From Batkoa obscura (Eukaryota; Entomophthoromycota; Entomophthoromycetes; Entomophthorales; Batkoaceae): a stretch of DNA of 64,000 nt. Positions 55,760 to 64,000 of this stretch are shown here, piece by piece (within the stretch, counting starts at the first letter, position 1; every line of letters begins with the position of its first letter). The stretch is from the NCBI GenBank assembly GCA_030770535.1, contig JASVEC010000016.1:496001-560000 (forward strand). The letters run 5' to 3'. Under the pieces are notes generated by a model that saw only the letters and a program-made list of their open reading frames with translations, was not told where the DNA came from and ran no database searches. The position numbers and the translations under genes were made by a program.

Positions 55760-57118
55760 ATGGTTCAATTTAAAAGCACCTTATTCATTAGTTTAGTCAT
55801 GTCAACTATCTTAGCTGATGGACTCAACACTAATTCATTAAACTCGGTTTTGCCACTTAAAGCATTGATGCAGAATGCCAAGCCTGAAGCCCAAGCTCAA
55901 CCACAGCAAGCTGCTGCTCCTGAAGAGAAATCTTTGCCTGCACCCGAAGAAAAAAAGGAAGAAAAGAAAGAAGAAAAGAAAGACGATTATGGTGATGATA
56001 ATGATGACGATCATTACGGAAAACATAAGGGATACGGAAAACATAATAAGGGCTACGGAGACTATGATGATGATGATTACTACGGTGCAAGTCATTACGG
56101 AGATGATCATTATGGCAAGCATAAGGGATACGGTAAACATCACAAAGGATACGGGGGTTATGATGGAGATGATCATTATGGCAAACACCATAAAGGTTAT
56201 GGAAATGACGATCATTATGGTAAGCACCACAATGGATATGGACATCACGATGATGATTACTATGGCGCAAAACACTATGGTGATGATGATCATTACGGCA
56301 AACATCATAAGGGTTATGGAGATGATGATCATTATGGTAAACACCATAAAGGTTATGGTGATGATGACCACTATGGTAAACATCATAAAGGTTATGGTGA
56401 CGATGACCACTACGGCAAACATCATAAGGGTTATGGAGATGACGATCATTATGGTAAACATCATAAGGGTTATGGAGATGACGATCATTATGGTAAACAC
56501 CATAAAGGCTATGGCGATGATGACCACTATGGTAAACACCATAAAGGCTATGGTGATGATGACCACTACGGTAAACACCATAAAGGTTATGGAGATGATG
56601 ATCACTATGGTAAACACCACAAAGGCTATGGAGATGATGATTATTATGGTGCAAGGCGCTACGGAAATGATGATCATTATGGCAAACACCATAAAGGTTA
56701 TGGTGATGATGATCATTACGGTAAACATCATAAGGGTTATGGAGATGATGATCATTATGGTAAACACCATAAAGGCTATGGTGATGATGACCACTACGGT
56801 AAACACAATAAAGGTTATGGAGATGATGATCATTACGGTGTAAAGAACTATCATCAAGGATCTTATAAAGTCTACAGAAGGGGCTATGGACATGACGATA
56901 GTTATGGTAAGAAGCATTATGGCGATGATGACCACTATGGTAAACATCACAAAGGTTATGGAGGTTATGATGATGATGATCATTATGGTAAACACCACAA
57001 GGGCTACGGAAATCATGATGATGATCATTATGGTAAACATCACAAAGGATATGGACATCATGATGATGATCATTATGGTAAACATCATGGTGGATATGAT
57101 AAATATGGACGTTACTAA
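55760..57118 (+). CDS. Secreted Gly/Tyr/His/Asp tandem-repeat protein
   Basis: 452 residues, single exon. A signal peptide (about 1-20, MVQFKSTLFISLVMSTILAD) is followed by an Ala/Gln/Pro and Lys/Glu segment, then by about 21 units containing HYGKH. The core unit is a 13-mer, DDDHYGKHHKGYG (39 bp); nine copies run without interruption, and variant blocks with YYGAK/YYGAR or VKNYHQGSY break the array. Acidic DDD and basic KHHK patches alternate and are joined by aromatic GYG spacers. There is no Cys and no catalytic fold, so a structural, metal-binding or adhesive extracellular role is likely. Histidine-rich Gly/Tyr repeats are known from coacervating biomaterials such as squid-beak proteins, an analogy only. 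A YRRGYG site could be cut by a dibasic protease. Confidence 0.75.
   Translation: MVQFKSTLFISLVMSTILADGLNTNSLNSVLPLKALMQNAKPEAQAQPQQAAAPEEKSLPAPEEKKEEKKEEKKDDYGDDNDDDHYGKHKGYGKHNKGYGDYDDDDYYGASHYGDDHYGKHKGYGKHHKGYGGYDGDDHYGKHHKGYGNDDHYGKHHNGYGHHDDDYYGAKHYGDDDHYGKHHKGYGDDDHYGKHHKGYGDDDHYGKHHKGYGDDDHYGKHHKGYGDDDHYGKHHKGYGDDDHYGKHHKGYGDDDHYGKHHKGYGDDDHYGKHHKGYGDDDHYGKHHKGYGDDDYYGARRYGNDDHYGKHHKGYGDDDHYGKHHKGYGDDDHYGKHHKGYGDDDHYGKHNKGYGDDDHYGVKNYHQGSYKVYRRGYGHDDSYGKKHYGDDDHYGKHHKGYGGYDDDDHYGKHHKGYGNHDDDHYGKHHKGYGHHDDDHYGKHHGGYDKYGRY
55985..57105 (+). repeat. 39-bp coding tandem repeat array
   Basis: Units of 39 bp encode DDDHYGKHHKGYG. They differ mostly at third codon positions (GGT/GGC/GGA, CAT/CAC, TAT/TAC), showing selection on the peptide. 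The longest unbroken block is about 56280-56640 and a second runs about 56675-56840. Units at the edges are more diverged than central ones, as expected for unequal exchange. Confidence 0.9.
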
Positions 57119-57351
57119 GTTTTAAAACTCACCTTTTAAAATCACTCATCTTCATGTTTTTCCTTCCATTCTATCTCAAATAAATAACTATGCTCTGCTT
57201 AAGTTTACTATTATTCATTTTGATTTAACTTTTATATTAAATATATACTAATAATTTTAAATGCTCCAAATTATGGAGCTGTAAGATCAATATAGAATAT
57301 AGCAACATCACATCTTCTAACTGACTTAAATTTTAAAAACTCAACAGTGAC

Positions 57352-57452
57352 ATATGGGGGTGTTTTTTTGGCTTCATTACTTTTTCCATCTTTTAAGCGC
57401 TATTTGAGTGGAAAAGTTAGTAAAATTCAAACACAAAAAAACATTCCCATAT
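57352..57452 (-). mobile_element. MITE copy 20
   Basis: Minus-orientation copy ATATGGGGGTGTTTTTTTGGCTTC..AAACATTCCCATAT; ATATG is present on both sides. Confidence 0.85.
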
Positions 57453-58513
57453 GTTATATTAAGAAAAGAGGATATAGTTTGAGATTATGAAGCGTTGAAG
57501 TTAACTGAGGATATTATTATTTGAGCTGGAACTGCTTTTACTATTAAAATGATATGACAGAGAACTAGGTATAAATAGTAAATTGAAATTCTGGTCATTT
57601 GACAAAACCGAGAGAAAAAAACTTAAACCATCTCCTTCTTGTTTGAAGTCATTGTCAAAGAAAATTTAGGATCCTTTACTTATAGGTTATTTCACAAAAT
57701 ATGCTATCTGGTAGAATTTATTACTTTGTAGATAAACTTATGATTAAAATTGAATTGAAAAGGTTCATAGTAAATATAAAGCTTTAAGCTTTATTTTCAT
57801 AGTTGATATGAGACTTCTATGCTTTAATTTACTTTATCATTATCATCCAATAGATGAGTTATCACAAATAATAATGTTGTGAAATTTCATGTTGTTAATA
57901 AAAAAAAGGATCACACTTCATTAACCTTAGATAAATTGAAACCAGAATCTACCATAGAAAATATATACAAACACAAATGATTATAAAATATAGATAACAT
58001 TTGCATTATTTAGTGAATTTTATTGTCATAAGATGTTATTATAAATTAAAATTGTTTATCCTATTCTAACCTAAGGTTTTGTTTTATATAATCTATTTTG
58101 TTATCATAAGATAGTTTTATTAATTTAATGTATTCTCTTTAATATTTATGAATAATGAACCCTTTTATTTTTAAACATATTATTTTTAATTATAACAACA
58201 ACTTTAACTATATACATTATTATAAACTTTATGTAAAAAATATACAAAAACCAGATTCATGGTTTAATATATTAAATAATGTAAAAAAACAAATATTAAA
58301 GACACTTTATACTAAAGATACCTGCTAAATCATTAAAAAGTTTAATTTGATTCTTTATCAACAATTTGGCCTAAAAAGGCAATATTATTAGCATTTTAAC
58401 ATCAATTTTAATATTCCAAAAGAAAAATGATAGAAAATAGAAATAGTGAAAAACCATTCCTCCGATAAAACTATATCCTAGGATAAGTATAATTTATTAT
58501 AGAATGAAAACAA

Positions 58514-58521
58514 TATATAAA
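58514..58521 (+). promoter_or_regulatory. TATA box of the peptide transporter
   Basis: TATATAAA 49 bp upstream of the start codon at 58570. Confidence 0.55.
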
Positions 58522-58569
58522 CAATAGTAAAATTGATAGAATAGAAAATATAAAACTATCATATTAAAG

Positions 58570-60186
58570 ATGTCTAAGAACGTTGAAGCCTTTGGCACTG
58601 AACTAGATGACAGAGAAAGGGAGCTATTAGAAAAAGAGCGGATTATCAATGCTGAGTTAGATGCCAAGTTAGCAGCTAACCATGATAAAATGCCAAAGGC
58701 AGTTTATTTTATTGTACCAAATGAGCTGTGTGAACGTTTTTGCTATTTTGGTATCAAGAATTTACTCAATAAGTATTTACAAACGGCTTATGGCTATCCA
58801 GAATATTATGCCAAAGCACAAGCTTCTTTATTTAATGCATTAGTTTATATCTTTCCATTTGTTGGCGCTGCTATATCTGATTCTTTCTTAGGAAAATACC
58901 ATACTATTGTTTATATGTCTTTTATCTATTTGGTTGGAAATACTCTATTAGCTGTATTTTCTATCAATAATTTGGTTGCTAGTTATGGAAGCTATCCGTT
59001 TTGGACTTATCTTTTTCCTGCTTTACTTATCGCACTTGGTGCAGGTGGTATTAAGCCATGTGTATCGTCTCATGGTGGTGATCAGTTTTTGCCATCACAG
59101 ACTCGTTTACTAGATAAATTTTTTAGTCTTTTTTATGTCTGTATTAATGTTGGTGCTTTAGTTGCACAATATCTCACTCCCTATATCAAAGACTATACCT
59201 ACTGCTTTGGTTCTAATTGCTATTTTATTGCTTTTTTTATCCCAACTATTGCTTTTGCAATTGCTTTAGGTTTGTTTGTATTTGGTCATCGTTACTATCG
59301 TATCGTTCCAGCAACAGGTAGATTTATGCCATGGATAGCCTTTAAAACAGCGGTAGTTGCAGGGTACCGTAACTTCAAAGCAAGTAAGGAAGAAAAAGCA
59401 AGTAAAACCCATTGGCTTCAGTTTGCAGATGATTTATATGGTAAAGAAATGGTTGAAGAAACCAGATTATTTTTGAAAGTAGCACTCATGTTGCTACCAT
59501 TATCTTTCTTTTGGTTACTGTATGACCAAAACTCCACTGAATGGCAAAATAATTATGATATGATGAATCAGAACTTTTTGTGGTTTATTCCATTGCCTGC
59601 CGAAGCTTCTTCAAATGTTAATTCGATTTTAATTATTATTTTTGTACCATTAATGTCCTATGTCGTTTACCCATTCTTAGAGAGAAGGGGTATAAAAATG
59701 CCTCTTTTAACTCGTATGGTTTGGGGTTGGTTCATTATGATTCTTACTTATATATTATCTACCTCTCTTCAGTACTACGTTGAAGCAAATGCTGGGTCTC
59801 TGATTAAAGAAGGGAATAAGGTTATTTCATGTGACCAGTGTATTAATGGCACTATTCAACTCCCTCAATATATTCTTTTATCTTTAGGTGAAGCTATGAC
59901 ATCCCCAATTGGCCTTCAATTTGCTTATACTCAAGTTGGGAAACAAATGAAATCCTCTTCTTCTTCGATCTTTTTAGTTACTTCAGCCATTGGTAATTAT
60001 GTTGTTCTCGGATTAGAACTTGGCTTAAAGGATTACTCTGCTTCCACTAAAATGTGGATTTATATCGCACTTTCTACCTTTTTCTTTATAATTTTTGTTT
60101 TAATGGCAAAGTTTTGGTATGTTTCAAAAGAAGAAGAAGAAGCCATGATTGAAGCCAAAGAGGATCTAGAAATGATTAAGAAATAA
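58570..60186 (+). CDS. PTR2: POT/PTR2 proton-coupled oligopeptide transporter
   Basis: 538 residues, single exon. Members import di- and tripeptides with protons through a 12-helix MFS fold in the plasma membrane. The POT signature NELCERFCYFGIKN (residues 51-64; E-x-x-E-R-F-x-Y-F/Y-G with Asn-Glu replacing E-x in the first pair) begins TM1. The second PTR2 signature is represented by FLPSQTRLLDKFFSLFYVCINVGAL after ALGAGGIKPCVSSHGGDQF. PLLTRMVWGWFIM and the LSLGEAMTSPIGLQFAYTQ block of TM10 are also typical. The acidic N- and C-termini (EEEEAMIEAKEDLEM) are cytosolic. In a secretome-like neighbourhood it may take up products of external proteolysis, but that link is only positional. Confidence 0.93.
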   Translation: MSKNVEAFGTELDDRERELLEKERIINAELDAKLAANHDKMPKAVYFIVPNELCERFCYFGIKNLLNKYLQTAYGYPEYYAKAQASLFNALVYIFPFVGAAISDSFLGKYHTIVYMSFIYLVGNTLLAVFSINNLVASYGSYPFWTYLFPALLIALGAGGIKPCVSSHGGDQFLPSQTRLLDKFFSLFYVCINVGALVAQYLTPYIKDYTYCFGSNCYFIAFFIPTIAFAIALGLFVFGHRYYRIVPATGRFMPWIAFKTAVVAGYRNFKASKEEKASKTHWLQFADDLYGKEMVEETRLFLKVALMLLPLSFFWLLYDQNSTEWQNNYDMMNQNFLWFIPLPAEASSNVNSILIIIFVPLMSYVVYPFLERRGIKMPLLTRMVWGWFIMILTYILSTSLQYYVEANAGSLIKEGNKVISCDQCINGTIQLPQYILLSLGEAMTSPIGLQFAYTQVGKQMKSSSSSIFLVTSAIGNYVVLGLELGLKDYSASTKMWIYIALSTFFFIIFVLMAKFWYVSKEEEEAMIEAKEDLEMIKK

Positions 60187-60570
60187 ATAATAATTTTTGC
60201 TTACACATTTACTTTAAAAGTTTAGAAATATTGATAATGGACATAACTCGAAATACTAGGCAATGTTTTTTGACAAGTTTTTTTATGTGTATATAATTCG
60301 GAGTATAACAAGAGTAAATGCATTGTTGTATATCCTAATACTACAATAGTATTAGAGCTGTATTTGGCTCTCAGTCTTAATTTTTTTTAGCAATTTAAGC
60401 TTAGAGTATTTTTATTTGACTTTTGAAACTAGATAAAAAATTTGATAAAAATTGACTAAAACATTAAATTAATATAAACATTTGCTAGCTTATGTCACAT
60501 TTTTTGTAAAAAATAAAAAATAAAAATTTACAAACTGATTAAAAGATTAAGTTAGTAATTTATTGAATGT
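60187..60570. other. Intergenic between convergent genes
   Basis: About 380 bp of AT-rich sequence between the transporter and secreted protein 3. A possible hairpin pairs ATTGTTGTATATCCTAATACTAC- and GTAGTATTAG-like segments near 60322-60355. Nothing else seen. Confidence 0.4.
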
Positions 60571-61044
60571 TCAAATCATATCATTAATTTGTGACAAAGC
60601 TAATGAAAGCCCACGTTTTACGGCAGCAGTAACAGCTCCAGGGGTAGCTTCAGTGACTGAAGTTTCAGGTTGGACAGTTTCAGGAGCTGTAGTTTCAGGT
60701 TGAACAGTTTCAGGAATTGGGTTAACACCCTTGTTCTTGTTTTTCTTATTCTTCTTCTTATTCTTCTTATTCTTCTTCTTCTTATTCTTCTTACCACGGG
60801 TATCGAGTTCTTGAGATCTAGCAACTACTGGAGGAGGAGTTTGATTAGCATTGCCAGCTCCACCAAGGAATTGGTGTGCTTTTTCAGAAACGTAAGTGGC
60901 GGTTTCTTTACCTACAGCACCAATCACTTTTTTTCCAAAGTTTTTAAAAGATTCTTTGATGCCTCTGATGCTGTTGGTTTGTTCTTCAGCTTGAATTGAA
61001 CCAAGGAAAAGTAAGGCAATGGGTAATGCAATGGCAAATTTCAT
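60571..61044 (-). CDS. Small secreted protein 3, candidate peptide precursor
   Basis: 157 residues, single exon, no known family. The signal peptide is MKFAIALPIALLFLGSIQA. A helix-forming segment follows (SIRGIKESFKNFGKKVIGAVG), comparable to VIQGIKGFLKKES in protein 1. Then come a strongly basic Lys/Asn run (KKNKKKKNKKNKK type), a PETVQPETTAPE linker and the C-terminus VTAAVKR-GLSLALSQINDMI. The Lys-Arg again stands 13 residues from the end, but here the tail is neutral to acidic rather than cationic. No Cys. It lies on the opposite strand from proteins 1 and 2. The shared plan (signal, helix, low-complexity linker, KR, short tail) defines the family; its activity is unknown. Confidence 0.7.
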   Translation of the reverse strand: MKFAIALPIALLFLGSIQAEEQTNSIRGIKESFKNFGKKVIGAVGKETATYVSEKAHQFLGGAGNANQTPPPVVARSQELDTRGKKNKKKKNKKNKKKNKKNKNKGVNPIPETVQPETTAPETVQPETSVTEATPGAVTAAVKRGLSLALSQINDMI

Positions 61045-61111
61045 AATGAGTAGTTTTATTTGTCAAAAATAAATTGAATTTTTTGGTATAAATATTGTGA
61101 CTTTTTTAGAG

Positions 61112-61119
61112 TATATATA
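61112..61119 (-). promoter_or_regulatory. TATA box of small secreted protein 3
   Basis: TATATATA (palindromic) within GAGTATATATACTC, 67 bp upstream of the start codon at 61044. Confidence 0.5.
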
Positions 61120-61738
61120 CTCATTCTCTGTATTACATGTTCCATTAACCATAATTGTGATTCATTTTATCGATTAATTATATTATTTTTAATTTATTAA
61201 TTATATTTATTATAGGAATTAAAATTTTCTGCCCAACATTGAAGTGTCTATCCAATCGAATGCGTAATAACTTCATTTGATTGGCATTTTTTTAAAAAGA
61301 TAAAAAATCAACTCCAATTTTTATCAAATTTTATACATCCTTGACATTTTTTTTATTTACCTTATAAGTTAATTTCAAATCAAATTTATAGAACAAAATA
61401 AATGAGTTTAAATCATACTGCCATTTTCTATCATTTGGATGTTTTTGATCTTATTTTTATATCAGAAGTTAAAGAATTTTATTGGGAATCTTTAATAAAA
61501 TAAAGTCATTAATAAACAATATATCAAAGTTCTTGTTTAAATAACCTTTTTTATGATCTTATTCTCAAATCCCCGATCTTTTTTTAGAACTACTATTGAA
61601 TTCTGATATTAAGCAAAAATAAAAAGTAGACTTTTAATTCATAACAGATACCACAAGAGGCTTGCTCGAACAGTTATATAATGCTGCATAAAATATTAAG
61701 TGATTTCTAAAAATCGAAATCCAAAGCTTTGTGGTTCA

Positions 61739-61761
61739 TGCGCCCACCGCGGATTGAACGC

Positions 61762-61805
<44 letters not shown>

Positions 61806-61811
61806 AGCCGC
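61739..61811 (-). tRNA. tRNA-Phe (GAA)
   Basis: The minus strand folds as a tRNA of 73 nt: acceptor GCGGCTA with TGGGCGC (one G-G mismatch at pair 4), D arm AGCTCAGTTGGGAGAGC, anticodon loop CTGAAGA with anticodon GAA, and T arm CCGCG-TTCAATC-CGCGG. Discriminator base A. No intron. Confidence 0.93.
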
Positions 61812-62273
61812 ATTTTCTTATTTAATCCGGAAGCATTTTGATATATATTTTTCAATCTTAGCCTATTATTTGTATGGTAAGTTTATAAAGTTGTAATTTT
61901 TAATGAAATATATACTTATACTTTTATGTTACTACTAATAAGTAAATTGTTTAAAATAATTTTTATAATAGTTTTGGCTATAAACGCTAGTAAAACATAA
62001 AAGATTTTATTAGAAATACCAGTAAAATCTAAAACATGCAATTTACTTGAATTGGCTTTACGACACTAAAAATCTAAATTTTATCAAACGTTTCATTTAC
62101 AATCATTTTCACTAAACCTTGAAAGATAGAAGTGAAAGTAGACTAATAAAATACATAATTAAGTTTAATATAGTAATTTTTATCTCTAGTTAGATCCCTA
62201 AGTTGAGCTTTAATCTTTCAATTGTAAATATTAATTCTACATTCTATTCTTTTAAGTAATTTATTAAAAAACA

Positions 62274-63407
62274 ATGCCAAGCCGCTATAACATTCGACCT
62301 GTTAAAAGTTCCAAAACAATATATGAAGATGTTGAAGAAGAAGAAGATGAGATACCTATCAGTCAATTAACACTTAGAAATAAAAGCAATTCTCGTTTAT
62401 TAAAGAACAATCTTAAGCCTGCTTCACATCCTCAGCCTCGAAGGTTTTATCCTTCTTATTCTACTTTAGAGTTACCAAATAAACCTATGGCGAATAATTA
62501 TTATCCCCCGCCTCTACAAGCAAGAATGAATCCCAGATTGAAACCAATGTATCATAATAATATGGCACATACTTATTTACCATTAGTAAGTAAAACTCAA
62601 TTTTATCAACCTCCAATGAGTAGAGGTCAGCATCAGCAACTATTGAATACAAGTTCTAATATCTATCAATCTAAAAGGATGCCACCAAATAAAGAAAAGA
62701 GTACATCTGCAATATCAGTTAAAAACAATCGAAGTGGCTCACGGAACAATTCTCTAAGAAGAAAAAGTATCTTAAATCGGTCCATTAGCCGAAAAAAGAA
62801 TATACCTAAACCAAAAGCAATCCTCATGGTACCAAAATTAAGAGTACCCCCCACCCACAAAAACGCCCGTCCTATTGCCGATAGTGTGAGTAATATTCAT
62901 GAGACTTATAGCTCTAAAATACAAAATATTAGTCCTATTTCATCGGCTAAAAGCGAATCTGGTAAAAGTACTTCCACTCAAAGCACTGAAGATACTTTAT
63001 ATTCTCGTGGTACTACTCCACGCTCAGCAATGAAAGCTTTTGAAACACCATTGTTGTTTCAATCCCATTTAGATCTATCTTTATATCAAAATGAGTCTGT
63101 TCATAGCTTTCAAAAACCAGCTAAAAAAAGAAGTACTTGCTGTACGGAATTTTTATATGTGATGATGTTTTTAGCTGGTTTAATATTATTCCCATTTTTA
63201 ATTATTGGCCTTGGTGTAACTCAATACAAATTAGCTAGATCTCGTAAGGATCTTTTACCTACTCCAATTCACTTACGTTGGAGGATTATATTTCAAGTGA
63301 CTTTGGTGATTTATTTTCTTTTAGCTATTGTGGCGTTAATTATTTTGTTAGTCAAATTTCCTAATCTTTTAAAGGGTAAATCGCAACTCTTAAACTTTAA
63401 ATTTTAG
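62274..63407 (+). CDS. Orphan protein with basic disordered N-terminus and two C-terminal TMs
   Basis: 377 residues, single exon, unrecognised. Residues 1 to about 280 are basic and rich in Ser, Pro, Asn and Tyr (SRNNSLRRKSILNRSISRKK), probably cytosolic and disordered, with many potential phosphorylation sites. A CCTEF motif precedes two hydrophobic segments at about 292-318 (FLYVMMFLAGLILFPFLIIGLG) and 340-365 (IIFQVTLVIYFLLAIVALIILLV) linked by a short basic loop. The vicinal Cys before TM1 could be palmitoylated. This layout resembles fungal cortical or septal membrane proteins, but I cannot assign a family. Confidence 0.65.
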   Translation: MPSRYNIRPVKSSKTIYEDVEEEEDEIPISQLTLRNKSNSRLLKNNLKPASHPQPRRFYPSYSTLELPNKPMANNYYPPPLQARMNPRLKPMYHNNMAHTYLPLVSKTQFYQPPMSRGQHQQLLNTSSNIYQSKRMPPNKEKSTSAISVKNNRSGSRNNSLRRKSILNRSISRKKNIPKPKAILMVPKLRVPPTHKNARPIADSVSNIHETYSSKIQNISPISSAKSESGKSTSTQSTEDTLYSRGTTPRSAMKAFETPLLFQSHLDLSLYQNESVHSFQKPAKKRSTCCTEFLYVMMFLAGLILFPFLIIGLGVTQYKLARSRKDLLPTPIHLRWRIIFQVTLVIYFLLAIVALIILLVKFPNLLKGKSQLLNFKF

Positions 63408-63553
63408 TTAATTACAATACTATATTCTTTATTTTGTAAATTTTATAAAAATTAATTCAATTTTTAATATCTAATAAAAGTTTAAAACCTTATATATGCT
63501 TTATATTTGGAGTTGTTTTTTATTATCAAAAAAATAGAATAAGTCAATCTTAA

Positions 63554-63936
63554 TTAGGATGTTCTCTGCTCACCACACAAAGGACAAAACCTGTACTCTT
63601 CATTATCGAATCTGTACCGACACATTTTACAATATAGCTTTCTCCTCTGTTCCAACTGATCTTCGTTTAACCTAAGCTCATAATTACTCCAATCACAAAG
63701 ATCATTAAAACATTTATAGTAAGGTTTATTGCCTGAAGACCATGAATAAATGGGCAGAAAAAAGAAATAAAAAGTGGTATCTTCTCTTACAATATAAGCC
63801 TTCTTCGTTAAACAACTGGGACACTCATATACCCTCGGACTCACTTTTCGCAAAGCCGATTTTAGTCCTCCTGGTGATTAGTTAGCTACTTTGTTGGTTA
63901 TATTACTGAGATGAAGTTACCTATAAATAAAAACAT
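63554..63936 (-). CDS. Small zinc-ribbon protein (zinc-ribbon_15 type)
   Basis: Two exons (63936-63921 and 63870-63554) give 110 residues. The 16-bp first exon MFLFI-G joins GLKSALRKVSPRVYECPSC through a 50-bp intron containing CTAACTAAT, restoring the MFxFIGG start typical of this family. The zinc-ribbon pairs are CPSC near the start, CFNDLC in the middle, and CKMC with CPLC at the end. VREDTTFYFFFLPIYSWSSGNKPY is the conserved family stretch between ribbons. The biochemical role of the family is unknown. Both exons lie within the window, so the gene is complete, with its promoter partly beyond the edge. Confidence 0.75.
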
Positions 63937-64000
63937 TTGAAAATGGATTTCAACTTGACATTAAATTTATAAGTTTTACTTGTGTTTGGATAAAATTGAT

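Larger units (their letters stand above)
57119..58569. other. Intergenic with one MITE
   Basis: Holds MITE copy 20 and the promoter of the peptide transporter (TATA at 58514). No gene recognised. Confidence 0.5.
61045..62273. other. Intergenic with tRNA-Phe
   Basis: Apart from tRNA-Phe and the TATA stretch at 61112 I see no further feature. Confidence 0.5.

Noticed and set aside
55838-57088. Long antisense and shifted-frame reading frames over the repeat gene
   Set aside because: They arise from the periodic 39-bp unit lacking stops in other frames. They lack a signal peptide or plausible composition, while the sense frame has a signal peptide and synonymous divergence.
1-64000. CRISPR arrays, retroelements or virus-like insertions
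   Set aside because: No spaced direct-repeat arrays, reverse transcriptase, integrase, capsid or long terminal repeats were seen; the repeats present are short inverted-repeat elements and coding tandem repeats.

Overview
This window is AT-rich nuclear DNA that I read as an early-diverging filamentous fungus. Fungal markers are a Sec72-type translocon subunit, an Mgm1-type dynamin, TMA46/ZC3H15, Did2/CHMP1, and very short introns (about 40-60 bp) with TACTAAC/CTAAC-like branch sites. Cytosolic hybrid histidine kinases, cAMP-receptor-like 7TM receptors and an SS18-like subunit fit a zygomycete-grade or Entomophthorales-type lineage (Conidiobolus-like). That placement is an inference and is weak. 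Most genes are split, and I rebuilt exon joins by GT..AG sites and reading phase. Every multi-exon model below closes in frame.

Layout. 1-11 kb: three paralogous seven-transmembrane receptors (+,-,+) with identical intron positions, in MITE-dotted non-coding DNA. 11.4-18.4 kb: a 2186-residue TAF2 fused to a series of bromodomains. 18.9-26.7 kb: a compact block with tRNA-His, an ankyrin-dysferlin protein, a 2H phosphoesterase, a Q/N-rich protein, TMA46, an F-box/JmjC oxygenase and Sec72. 26.7-36 kb: a second tRNA-His fused to a MITE, a broken lipase relic next to an intact secreted lipase, and Mgm1. 36-50 kb: two paralogous PAS hybrid histidine kinases flanking amidophosphoribosyltransferase and Did2/CHMP1, then an SS18-like gene. 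52-61 kb: a secretome-like cluster of three small signal-peptide proteins, a His/Asp/Gly/Tyr repeat protein with about 21 repeats, an orphan membrane protein and a POT peptide transporter. 61.7-64 kb: tRNA-Phe, an orphan two-TM protein and a zinc-ribbon protein whose 16-bp first exon lies at the window edge.

Two themes stand out. First, a family of ~105-bp inverted-repeat elements (about 19 copies, termini GGGGATGT..ACATCCCC) fills the intergenic space but spares the gene-dense blocks. Copies flanked by direct ATTT or ATAA repeats point to a 4-bp A/T target duplication. Second, the three small secreted proteins share one architecture: signal peptide, helix-forming segment, Lys- or Thr/Pro-rich linker, then a Lys-Arg followed by a 10-16 residue C-terminal tail. 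In at least one, that tail is a strongly amphipathic cationic helix. This looks like a precursor family releasing membrane-active or signalling peptides after Kex2-type cleavage, and it is my best candidate for an undescribed system here.
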